A stretch of DNA of 43,654 bases from Mesostigma viride (GCA_009746045.1 RPFO01000079.1:3770507-3814160), one strand, 5' to 3'; counted from the first letter of the stretch, positions 10,700-20,468 are shown. The notes: generated by a model not told the origin, from the letters alone. Translations and numbers: made by a program.

Positions 10700-12085
10700 A
10701 GTTGTTTTTTGCAGCTATTTATTTCTGTATTAGGCAGCTTCGCCCCGCAGCCCAGACGACAACAGTGACACTAGTCGTGCACTGGTGCTCGCCCAGCCCT
10801 CTGGGCATGCCTCGCCATCTGCATCGCCTGAACCTAGCTATAAGCGCAGTCGCTCTGCTGAGCCGCACTGGGAAGAGACCACCTTTGACATCAACGCCAA
10901 TGGATTCTGGAGACGCAGCCCAGGATTCTTCATGGACGACGTGTTTCTCGGCACGCACGCCAGCTCGCTTCTAGCCCTGTGCGTGCACCTCACGTCCCAC
11001 AACCGCGGCCGCTGGCCTGGTAATGGCCAGCTTGTCGACCCTGCCGACTGCTCTCCCAATCATTCACCGCATGAATCGCCCCAAGCTCCAACCTTGGACG
11101 CTCCGAAACCGCGATCTGGGCTTCCCCACCGCCCCCCACCACCTTTCCCACCGATCGAAGCCACCATCCGCACCCTCCTTAAGGAAGCTTTCAAGCAGCA
11201 CGTGACCCCCCTTGCCACAGATGTGGCGGCATTGGGCGGCACGCTGGCTGCTGAGCTCCCTCACATGTCCACCACCGTCACCTCCACCTCCACCCTCCTC
11301 GCCTCCACCTCCACCGCCTAGCTCCACCGCGACTCCATCACCGCCCAGCTCGATCCGCGACATCGACCAGCGTCTTAAGGATAATGCCATCGCTATCGAG
11401 GTCCTGCAGAACACCGCAGGCCTCACCGCCCAGGCGGTGAAGGACATTGCCGCCAAGCCAGCCCCGGCTGGCCTGGCCGGCGATGCTCCTCCCATCACGA
11501 CCTGGGCGGACATGCAGTTAAGCAACATACCACCTCCACCACCTCCGCCGTCGCAGCCCAGCTCCAACGGCAGACGCTTGACCTCCGCGAGGAGGCCGAG
11601 CTCGCCAATTAGCGCAGCCTCATCGCCATCCTCAAGAACTTCGACATGGAGGAAGGTTCACGAGAATTCCGAGAAGCTTGCACGTGCGTTTGAGAGCAAA
11701 ATCCTTGCACGCATATGGGCCTCCTTGCTGACCGCCCACCGCCTCCCCCGCGCGCGGGGAAAGGCAGGGGCGCCTGAGTCCGCTTCTTCTCATCTTCGAG
11801 AGCCCAGCGGACAAGATTTCGTTTCTCAGACGCCGCAAGCGGCTCAAAAACACTCCCTTCACCGTGGACGACGACTTGACCCTGGCGCAACAACAACGGC
11901 GACGGGAGCTGATGGCCGACCTACCTCCAGCTCCGGCAGACCAAGGCGGGCCAGCCGGTGTACTGGAAGGGGGCGGCCATCTACGTCGGCCACAAGCCCT
12001 GGCACGCGACCCCCTCGACCACCGCGGCCCCAGCGACTCCAGCAGCCCCAGCCTAGGGGAATACAGCAGTAGTAGTGTAGAATAG
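10700..12085 (+). pseudogene. LINE ORF1 (gag-like) protein, decayed, not followed by ORF2
   Basis: Several frames together read as an algal L1-type ORF1 protein. A low-complexity N-terminus (MLAQPSGHASPSASPEPSYK) and a proline/serine-rich linker lead to DIDQRLKDNAIAIEVLQNTA and the TTWADM stretch. Then LLIFESPADKISFLRRRKRL, followed by TVDDDLTLAQQQRRREL, matches the ORF1p domain that precedes QPVYWKGAAIYVGHKPW. At least three frame changes (near 11300, 11660-11780 and 11925) and one in-frame TAG (about 11609-11611) show it is dead. An approximately 400-bp non-coding tail follows directly, with no reverse transcriptase in between, so the element carries ORF1 only. Recognition rests on the ordered motifs, which are known from LINE ORF1 proteins of green algae. 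Confidence 0.65.
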
Positions 12086-12496
12086 TTCGACAGTGGCCTT
12101 GTACATGCCCGCCTACTACAGGCACTATACCAGCTGAGGCCTAGCCTTTTAGTCATGTACATGTGTGCCTATGATGAGCCACCCTCCAGATGATGCCTAG
12201 CTTTATTTAATCATGCAGTGCCCATGCAGGGAGTCACTCTCTGCTGAGAAGCCATGCCCTAGCTCTTGTATAGCTATGCTGATCTTCCCCACCTATGACG
12301 AGCTCCCCTTAGCTGGGTGTTGCCCGAGACTCTGGGTGGTGCAGGTGCCCTAGTGCACCTAGAGCAAGTGTTGTTTACATTCCCACCCTTGCAGGAAGTA
12401 GCTTAGAATGTATTATAGGCCATATGCCCCTTCTCTGCGCGATGTGCTACATAAACTCCCAACGGAGTTATGTTCCTAATTAATTAATTAATTAAT
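12086..12496 (+). mobile_element. 3' tail of the ORF1-only element: hairpin plus (AATT)n
   Basis: The last ~210 bp (from about 12283) are repeated on the minus strand at 18797-18590 and partly at 38840-38945. The shared core runs from TGCAGGTGCCCT through CATATGCCCCTTCTC to a hairpin at 12449-12473, then TTCCTAATTAATTAATTAAT. Hairpin arms are ACATAA/TTATGT and CTCC/GGAG, loop CAAC, with one bulged A on the 5' side. The copies elsewhere are 5'-truncated, as expected of target-primed reverse transcription. Confidence 0.75.
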
Positions 12497-12587
12497 CTTG
12501 ATACCCTACTAGGCTTAGCAGGGATTAACTACTGGTTATATTTGGAATAAACGTACACCTATTTATCTGGAAATTACACAAGGTTTA
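12497..12587 (+). repeat. 3'UTR module of an L1-type LINE, copy 1
   Basis: The segment CTTGATACCCTACTAGGCTT ... CACAAGGTTTA is repeated at 13093-13181, directly after an ORF2 stop codon. A 57-bp internal part of it is inserted, inverted, at 29172-29228. Here it joins directly onto the (AATT)n tail on its left and a truncated ORF2 fragment on its right. Confidence 0.7.
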
Positions 12588-13089
12588 GTGGAACACCGAT
12601 TTTTATGGCGTAACCTCCAGGGAGTTTGGACCTGGTTGATTGGTTTATGGGCAGCCTGGACGTCTGAGCCTATCATACCGGTGTCTACCCGCTCAATTAT
12701 CTTTGGCATCACTGGCACCCCTGGCCTTGAGCTCACCTTTGCACAACAAGCGTGGATATGGCTCCGCACATGCATGTTATATACAATCGGGACGGTGCGA
12801 AATGATGTGGTGTTCAATAGGCGCACAGTGAACATTCGACAAAGCTGGGATTCTCTCACGCTTCATTTACCTATGGAACTCTGGCATGCGACGCTATTGG
12901 ATGGTTGCAAATGAACAAAACAAAATCTGGGACCCTGGCGCGGACCAGGATAAGCCCAACCCACTTGAGATCTTTCATGACCTCATGGGCAAAAACAGGA
13001 TCTTTACCCACATGCCCAATGACAACCCATTAGAAGTCCAGTGGCTTCCGTGGCCCACTGGTCCAGCAAGGCTCCGTTTTAGCCATTGA
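12588..13089 (+). pseudogene. L1-type LINE ORF2 C-terminus (zf-RVT region), copy 1
   Basis: The reading EHRFLWRNLQGVWTWLIGLW matches the second half of the zf-RVT zinc-binding region at the C-terminus of plant-type L1 ORF2. The first ~140 bp, including the cysteine pair, are missing compared with copy 2. A frame change near 12900 separates this from VANEQNKIWDPG...PNPLEIFHDL, which ends in a TGA at 13087-13089. The LINE 3'UTR module follows immediately. Confidence 0.7.
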
Positions 13090-13092
13090 CAT

Positions 13093-13181
13093 CTTGATAC
13101 CCTAGGCTTAGCAGGGATTAACTACTGGTTACATTTGGAATATTAAACGTACACCTTTATCTGGAAATTACACAAGGTTTA
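13093..13181 (+). repeat. 3'UTR module of an L1-type LINE, copy 2
   Basis: Nearly identical to 12497-12587, with small indels (CTA missing after CCCTA; ATT added in GGAATATTAAACG). It begins just after the stop codon of ORF2 copy 1, so it is read as that element's 3'UTR. Confidence 0.7.
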
Positions 13182-13197
13182 GGTACACCACCCTCTC

Positions 13198-13720
13198 GTG
13201 GACCGCAGGGCCACTGATGTACAACATCTTCCGATGCATAATAGGGCGATAGGGGTCTGCGCTACACTCCACGAGCGTTTTGGTCATGATGCATCCTGCT
13301 TGTGCACGCACCCTAGCGAAACCATAGAGCACCGGTTCCTTTTCTGTAATCTCCCAGGGGTTTGGAAGTGGCTCATTAACATCTGGGCGGCATGGACGGC
13401 ATCGCCACCCAATCTCCCAATTAGCGTGCGTACCATCATCATTTTCGGTATTGCTGGCACACCAGGGACCGAGCTTTCAGATTCCCAAGCAGAATGGATA
13501 TGGTTGCGCACTACTATGCTATACGCGATCTGGACCATACGCAACGAGACAGTCTTTAAGGTCCGTGAGGAGTATACCCGCGGCGGCGTAGTCCGGCGCT
13601 TTAATATATACCTATGGAATGCGGCTATGCGCTGATACTGGCTGTTGGCTCAGGAACAACACAGGGTGTGGGACCCAGGGCCCAATAACGACAAACCCAG
13701 CCCGCTCCAGCTTTTTCATG
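13198..13720 (+). pseudogene. L1-type LINE ORF2 C-terminus (zf-RVT), copy 2, with nonsense codon
   Basis: This copy carries the full zinc-binding motif: CLCTHPSETIEHRFLFCNLP, with C-x-C, the EHRF histidine and the later FC cysteine, then VWKWLINIWAAW. It is followed by AEWIWLRTTMLYAIWTIRNE. An in-frame TGA at 13633-13635 sits where copy 1 has an arginine codon; beyond it, the same frame continues as YWLLAQEQHRVWDPG and PSPLQLFHDQ before losing similarity around 13720. It is a dead partial copy in tandem with copy 1. Confidence 0.75.
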
Positions 13721-14122
13721 ATCAGTACTGGGCCGTAATCAGGTATTCAGTTCACCATCACATTGTATATGCATATGTGCCGCATTGTATATGCATGCAA
13801 TTTTATACTATGCATATACAATGTAGTTACAATTACATAATGTTGTTACAATGTAGTTTTATACTATGTATGCCTCACATATATGCATTGTATATGTATA
13901 TGTGCATTGTATATGCCTCACGGCGACATGACTCAGGTCCACTCACTGGCTTCCCTGGTCACATAACGCGCCCTATTACTTAGTAGCCCTTCACCTGTGT
14001 GGGCGGTTCCGCTTACGCCCTTCACCTGTCACCTTCACACCCGTGTGTGACCACCATTTAGGATTCGCTGATACTCATTTCCCCTCTCACCTCTTTGGTC
14101 CATAATTGGCTAATAAAAAATA

Positions 14123-14577
14123 CACCCTCCGCATTGGTAGTTTTACTAAATAATTATGAGGCTGGGCGCCGGCCAGCTGCAAACGATAAATAAAACAAAA
14201 GAGTTTTAATTAACTAATTCCCGAGTGTACTGACCTGTAGTTTTTGAAGCTACCAAACAAATAAAGAAAGTGTAAATAAATAATTTGACTGCCAAGAGCG
14301 CTTCTTTTGCGGTAAAAAACAAAGAAATATTAAATCTCTGGCTGAAAAATGTGCTTTTACTAGCCGTAAGAGCAGTGCATCCGGCTGGGTTATACAAAAC
14401 AAACAAAGAATTATTAAACTTCGCAGCCGGTTTAACGGTTGTTCGGTAACCAAACAAACAAACTAATAATTAATTAATTGGGCGGACACAGTAACACTTT
14501 CAACCAATAAAACGCTAATGTCTAATTCCGAAGGGCCTTTTGGCTGAACTGAATTAAAACTACCAATGCGGGGGGTG
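14123..14577. mobile_element. MITE with ~23-bp terminal inverted repeats and TA target duplication
   Basis: CACCCTCCGCATTGGTAG (from 14123) is mirrored by CTACCAATGCGGGGGGTG (to 14577), and both ends are flanked by TA. The similarity continues into TTTTA on both sides. The 455-bp AT-rich interior has no coding capacity. A TA duplication fits Tc1/mariner-type transposition, and a TNA target of PIF/Harbinger elements is an alternative. Confidence 0.75.
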
Positions 14578-15106
14578 TATACCCATTTCCCCGAAATTAC
14601 ACAAGGTTTGGCGCCAATTCAGGTATGCGCGGGATGCGCAGGTTCTCGTCTCGAAACTCACCCTGACCCCCTCGAGTGATAGGTGATCGACGATAGGTCA
14701 TAGGCCATGCTCCGTCGGTAAAAAAAGTTCACCATATTGTACTTACTCACCATTATTTTATTCACCACGCGCATTTCGAGGTACAGCGGTTGCCACCTTT
14801 TTCTTGGCGCTCTAATTGAAACAAGAATGCTGACCTATGATACCGTGCAGCCAGCGCCTGATTGAAATCATCTGATTGCAAGCACGGCCTGTTTTAACGT
14901 GATAATCTTGTAACAAAGACGGTGTATTCACACGAGCATGTTGACGGTTTCAGTGTCAATTTCTTGCAACACTTTATGTCCCTGGTCGAGTTTGGAATAC
15001 CCGCAACCGCGCACGCAGAGACGATGCTGGAGATAGGAATCAATAATCGTACTTCGTTTTTTTGGCGTGTTGTCGGGTCGCCCATGACGGGTCGTACGGC
15101 CATGCC

Positions 15107-16189
15107 ATGTCTTCGCTTCCCCATTCTGACGAGACGGACGGCACTGCGCTGCTCTCCTCGGTTGAATTGTCCAGCGCACACCCGCCGGTAGACGCCCACG
15201 ATATCTTGAGCCACGAAGATCACAGTTCGGCCCCCGATGTTGGAAACCTGCCGCACGGCCGTTCCCCAAAGCGGCGCTTATGGACAATTCTCGTGGTCCT
15301 CATTATCATTGGCGTCGTCTCCCTATTTATCTGGTTCTATCCTGCGATTGTACGGCATGTGAGTCAACCACATCCGCTCGGATACCACGCCGTGCAATTT
15401 GCTCCATACCCAATGTGTCCTTGACATCCTTCCACCGTTTGAGACTTTATACCGCTGCTAGTAATAATCCATTCGGGACAAAACATCATACACCGAGTTG
15501 CGGGACACAGTTTACCTAATTTCCCAAATGTACCTTTTTTCCGGACTTCAATGCCAGTTCATTGGTATCTTTCTGCTTGCCTCTCGGCAGCCGGGCTTGA
15601 GGGATGCCCCAACCTTTTGCCCCTTGCCCCTTGCCCCTTGCCCCTTGCCCCTTGCCCCTTGCCCCTTGCCCCTTGCCCCTTGCCCCTTGCCCCTTGCCCC
15701 TTGCCCCTTGCCCCTTGCCCCTTGCCCCTTGCCCCTTGCCCCTTGCCCCTTGCCCCTTGCCCCTTGCCCCTTGCCCCTTGCCCCTTGCCCCTTGCCCCTT
15801 GCCCCTTGCCCCTTGCCCCTTGCCCCTTGCCCCTTGCCCCTTGCCCCTTGCCCCTTGCCCCTTGCCCCTTGCCCCTTGCCCCTTGCCCCTTGCCCCTTGC
15901 CCCTTGCCCCTTGCCCCTTGCCCCTTGCCCCTTGCCCCTTGCCCCTTGCCCCTTGCCCCTTGCCCCTTGCCCCTTGCCCCTTGCCCCGTGCCCCTTGCCC
16001 CTTGCCCCTTGCCCCTTGCCCCTTGCCCCTTGCCCCTTGCCCTCAGCCCCCCCCGGGACACATCCCCCCTCCCTTCCTCCTCTGTGATCACTCATGCCCA
16101 CCCTACGCATGTTCCTCTCGTGGAGTGCATGTGCCCCACGACACACACATACACACACACATACAAACACACACACACGCACACACATA

Positions 16190-16232
<43 letters not shown>

Positions 16233-19200
16233 ACACACACACTCACACACACATTGTCACCGATGCCCACAACCCCCCCAACCGTTCCGCCGCCCCCCCA
16301 CACATGACCACGTCCCTCTTTCCCACCCCCATCCCCTGCAGGTCTTCATCCCCGCTCTCGACTGGTCCAGCCGCGTGTTCACGCGCGCCCAGCTCGCCCT
16401 CCTCCTCATGGCCCTCATGACGCTCCTGCCACTCATCTGGCCCTTCTCCGCGCCCGTGCTGTGGGTGACCGCGATGACCTTCGGCTGGGGATGGGGCGCG
16501 CTGCTGCTCACGCTGGGCACCGCGGGGGGCATGGCCCTCCCCTTCCTGGTCGCGCGGCGATGGCTGGCCGGGACGGTGCAGGCCTGGCTAGCCACCAAGC
16601 GTACCGTGGGGGCTCTCGTCGCGGCCGCAGAGAACCAGGCGCCCTTCTGGTATCAAATTAGATAACATTAGCGAATTAAAAAATGAACTATTATGGGTGC
16701 TGTACTTAACCCCTCAGCCGTCCTCGTGCCGATTTTCGACTGCGAGTTTTTCTCATGCCTCACGTTCAGCATGAGTTTGTGCGCACTGTAGGGATTTGGC
16801 GGAGGGTTTTGGCGGGAACCAACTAGACCACCGAAAAGATCTAGATTCACTCTATCCGTAGGACACTTGTCTGACCGCAGTTGACCACCGTATCAGGGTG
16901 GAAACCCTGGTCAAAGTCAAGGGGGTACTGGGGTACCCTGGTGCACAGCTGTCTGAGTAGGGAAAAAACCCAGTTATTTTTGGCACCAGCTGATGGGTCC
17001 CTGGGGCAGTTACAATGTTTAGTGTTTGGATCCCATCCTAACTAAAAAATCTATCTACAAAACCAACCCCAGGGTCAACTCAGGGGTTTATGTTTATCAT
17101 CCATTATATGGGTGTCACCGCGCACACTCACCGTACCCCCCTGAGGGGGAAGCTATTTATAGAGCAGGGGGGCCTAGCACTGGGACCACCCTCTATACCC
17201 CCAGGTGGGCCCTAATATGGTTATGCTTGGTTCCTAGTATGGTCTAGAAAAAACAATTAGGCTGAATGGGGGCACCTGTGGCATACTGACCCTCATGACT
17301 CATTTTAGTCACGAGTCAGAGACGGTGAAGGGGTTGATTATATCAATATGGCGCCCTTCTGGTACTAACAAATTAAACAATACGGCGACTGTAGTTAAAT
17401 ATATCAATGCGGCACCTTTCTGGTATGCCGCTGTGCTAGAAAGATAGTGCGTAGTGAGGTAACTAGTCAGGCACCATCATGGTATAATAAGGGAAACATT
17501 GTGTTCTGTGCATGTGCATGTGCATGTGCATGTGCATGTGCATGTGCATGTGCATGTGCAGGTGCAGGTGCAGGTGCAGGTGCAGGTGCAGGTGCAGGTG
17601 CAGGTGCAGGTGCAGGTGCAGGTGCAGGTGCAGGTGCAGGTGCAGGTGCAGGTGCAGGTGCAGGTGCAGGTGCAGGTGCAGGTGCAGGTGCAGGTGCAGG
17701 TGCAGGTGCAGGTGCAGGTGCATGTGCATGTGCATGTGCATGGCAGCTGCTCTTCTCCTCGTTGTTCTGGAAGGTGGTTGCTTGATTGAAGCGGCATCAA
17801 TGGTAGTGACCTGTGCAAATAGCCTTATCTGGTACACACAGGGCAGAAAGTCGCTCCAGGGGTTCCTCCCACTAGCTTGAACCGCCTACGCAAAGTCCTC
17901 TGAGTAACCACCCAAGTTTTGTTCCCAGCACGCCCCAATAGCTACTGTCCATGCGCCATGTCGCGCTGCTCCTGCTCAAGCATGTCATTGAGCGAACCCA
18001 TAAATAATAAAATACCTTTTTTTTCGCTGGGCTTTGCTTGTTCCGAACACGCTCTCACGCCGGCTGGCCCCAGGGGCATCCTGCTCCTGCGGCTGTCGCC
18101 CGCCCCCTTCATGGCCATCAATTATGCTGCGGGCGTCACCACCATCCCCTTCCGCGTGTACATGGCTGCCTCCATGCTGGGGGAGATCCCGGGCCACATT
18201 CTGGCGCTCTACACGTGAGTGAGCGCGGCTGTGCTTGGGCGAGTGGCATCAACTGTTTTCTGACCCCCTGTATGACGAGTACGTCCCAAGCTGGACCCAT
18301 TGATACTTAATTTTTCATGAACTTACAGTTACATTCAAACCGCTGTTTTGTCAATCATAGTTTCGTACCTGCTTTTGGTATGAAGTAAGAATAGGGCAGA
18401 ATAGGCATCACGTCATCGCCTTAATGGCATTCACAAGACAGCCGTGCCTTTCTCTGGGGGGCATGTGGGACGCCATGCATGGGAGCTCATTCCGTTATCT
18501 AGAGAAGACTCGCGGCTCGTGGTTCATGGTCCTTGCTCATCCTTCGTAGTGCTATTTTTTATCGTGGCACTGGGATGACACGGGTGCAAAGAACATTAAT
18601 TAGGAACATAACTCCGTTGGGAGTACATGTAGCACATATCCCTGAGAAGGGGCATATGGCTTTTAATACATTCTGGGCTACTTCCTGCAGGGGTGGGAAT
18701 GTAAGCTACCCTTGCTCTAGGTGCGCCAGGGCACCTGCACCCCCATGATCTATCAAGCTATGCCCAGCTAAGGGGGAGCCTGTAATGTGGGGGAAGAACA
18801 TGGTACTGCGGTGCTCTTGTGTGGTACTTTGTGGTTTTGATAGATATGGTCACGGGGCACGAGGTGGAATAGTTTCGCGCATGATTACTTCTTGTCTCTG
18901 TTTCGCCCATGTTTTGCCTCAGCGTCCGGCACGTCCTGTTTATGGAAGTTCTGCTTTACCAGGGTATTTACTAGGGTTATAGGGTGGGTTTTACAGTGTG
19001 GACTTTCCGCGCGTGGTGGGATTGTGAGAATATTGCAGGGCTGTTGTTGTGGATTATATTAGCCCGTATATGGACCTGATTTAACGTGGGAACCCCCTCC
19101 CAATGGAATGCAATGTATTACGTTGTATATGGACCGCATCCATATTGGGACCCCAGATAACGTGGGGACCCCCTCTCAATACCATGTAATTCTAGTTCTG

Positions 19201-20165
19201 GAGTAGTATTACGTTGTATATGGACCGCATCCATATTGGGACCCCAGATAACGTGGGGACCCCCTCTCAATACCATGTAATTCTAGTTCTGGAGTAGTAT
19301 TACGTTGTATATGGACCGCATCCATATTGGGACCCCAGATAACGTGGGGACCCCCTCTCAATACCATGTAATTCTAGTTCTGGAGTAGTATTACGTTGCA
19401 TGTGGACTCCATCCATACAATTTTGTGTTGCGTATAACTGGAACTCTGGACCCTTTGGATGCACGCATCTGGCCATCACCCTACTTCCCGTTGGCAAGCT
19501 CCCTGCCACCCTTGCCGCTGCCAATTGCCCTTTCCCTTACTGCTGCGGCATCACCACTGCCATGCCCTTACTTACCATTGGCAATCTTTTTACTCAGCCT
19601 TCGTCGTATATCCTCACCATTTACCCTGTTTCTAGCCACTAACTTATTCTCCTTCCTGCAGCGGCAACCTTATTTTTCATTAGCATCCTTCTTTCCGTCA
19701 CCATCCCCCTACAATCCCCCCTTTCCCTTGCTGCAGCGGCGTCACCAGCCACGATCTTACTTTTCCATTAGCATCCTCCTTGCCATTACCATTCCCCCTT
19801 CCATCTCCCCTTTCCCTTGCTGCAGCGGGGTAACAAGTCACGACCTCATCGAGCTGTCCGAACAGAAGCGGGCCCCCTCCGCGCTGAGTGTGGCGGTGTT
19901 CCTGCTGGGCCTCTCGGCTACTATTCTAATTGTCGTCACCGCCTCCCTTTACGCCAAGCGCGCCATGGAGCGCATGGTGGCGGCCGACCAGCTGGCGCAC
20001 GCCACCGGTGACCAGCTGGCACACGCCACCACCGACCAGCTGGCGCAGACCACCATCGGGCCAGCCAGCACACGGCAGGCACTGGTTGTGCCGGCAAACG
20101 ACCTGGTTGCGACGGAGAAGATTCAGCTGGTAGACAAGGAAAGGCATCCACCAGGCTATGAATAG
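15107..20165 (+). CDS. VTT-domain (TVP38/TMEM64-type) membrane protein, four exons
   Basis: Exons 15107-15358, 16342-16649, 18074-18214 and 19826-20165 join in frame to a 346-aa protein. All introns have GT-AG ends; donors are GTGAGT, GTATCA and GTGAGT, and acceptors end CAG. The cytosolic N-terminus leads to a membrane segment at ~58-78, then hydrophobic stretches at ~101-125 and ~123-155. The split codon at 187 rebuilds FWGILLLRLSPAPFMAINYA and GVTTIPFRVYMAAS, the diagnostic core of the SNARE-associated/VTT (DedA) family. A last membrane segment (~254-275) is followed by three eight-residue DQLA repeats (288-311). Relatives (TVP38, TMEM64; more distantly TMEM41B and VMP1, ER lipid scramblases) are endomembrane proteins, so a role in lipid or vesicle traffic is inferred. 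An upstream in-frame ATG at 15062 is possible. The exons look intact; the introns are packed with repeats. Confidence 0.88.
15615..16043. repeat. (CCCCTTG)n minisatellite in intron 1 of the VTT gene
   Basis: About 60 tandem copies of the 7-bp unit CCCCTTG, with a single variant unit (CCCCGTG near 15986). The complementary strand is a regular GGGG-N3 series and could form G-quadruplexes. Long open frames repeating Pro-Leu-Ala-Pro-Cys are artefacts. Confidence 0.95.
16140..16256. repeat. (CA)n microsatellite, interrupted, in intron 1 of the VTT gene
   Basis: An ACACAC run with occasional AT, AA and CT interruptions lies between the 7-bp minisatellite and the exon 2 acceptor. Confidence 0.9.
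16706..17337. mobile_element. TTAA-type MITE in intron 2 of the VTT gene
   Basis: TTAA at 16706-16709 is followed by CCCCTCAGCCGTC; the right end reads GACGGTGAAGGGG followed by TTGA at 17334-17337. The imperfect terminal repeats start CCCCT and share CCGTC at the same offset, and the right target copy differs by one base. This resembles the piggyBac-like element at 3884-5590 in its CCCCT start and TTAA target, but the ends otherwise differ. The ~620-bp interior has no credible coding frame. Confidence 0.6.
17506..17743. repeat. Hexanucleotide array: GTGCAT, then GTGCAG core, then GTGCAT
   Basis: About nine GTGCAT units are followed by nearly thirty GTGCAG units and then about four GTGCAT units. 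The change affects one base and is abrupt on both sides. The array lies in intron 2 of the VTT gene. Confidence 0.95.
18590..18797 (-). mobile_element. 5'-truncated copy of the ORF1-element 3' tail
   Basis: On the minus strand this reproduces about 205 bp of the tail seen at 12283-12490, including CCTTAGCTGGG, GGTGCAGGTGCCCT, CATATGCCCCTTCTC and the hairpin (18630-18606), and ends CCTAATTAATG. It lies in intron 3 of the VTT gene in antisense orientation. Confidence 0.8.
19060..19400. repeat. 91-bp tandem repeat, about 3.5 units, in intron 3 of the VTT gene
   Basis: The marker CCATATTGGGACCCCAG starts at 19140, 19231 and 19322, spacing 91. A diverged partial unit precedes it (from about 19060). 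Units contain ATAACGTGGGGACCCC, so GGGACCCC motifs recur in close inverted arrangement. Confidence 0.9.
19541..19850 (+). repeat. Degenerate tandem copies of the exon 4 splice acceptor and exon start
   Basis: Upstream of the true acceptor (exon start 19826) there are similar segments with start-equivalents at about 19547, 19662 and 19737. The copy at 19737 has the same CCCTTGCTGCAG acceptor and then encodes GVTSHDL in the same phase as exon 4, with mostly synonymous differences. Confidence 0.7.
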
Positions 20166-20468
20166 TTGCCTCCAGGATCTTTGATTGTTCGCATTCGTGT
20201 TCTGTATTGCCTTGGCTTGGGTTATCCTACAGCATCCATGATCGTTCACGTGCTTGTTCATCTATGTGTTGCCTTGGCTTATATCAATCAGACAAACAGC
20301 ACGGGCTTGACATAAGGAGAACTGATGGCCGATCAGGCCACACCTTAATGCCAGTTTCCAGCCCATGACCACTTGATCTGGAATATGGTGACAACAGGCA
20401 CTGGCTGTGCCTGTGCCTGTGCCTGTGCTTGGCAGCAGGGATAAGGGGCCAGTGCACAATGCACAGCT

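Noticed and set aside
15498-16665. Large Pro-Leu-Ala-Pro-Cys repeat protein joined to the VTT exon
   Set aside because: The 7-bp repeat is open in all frames; a clean GTGAGT donor at 15359 and CAG acceptor at 16341 place it in an intron.
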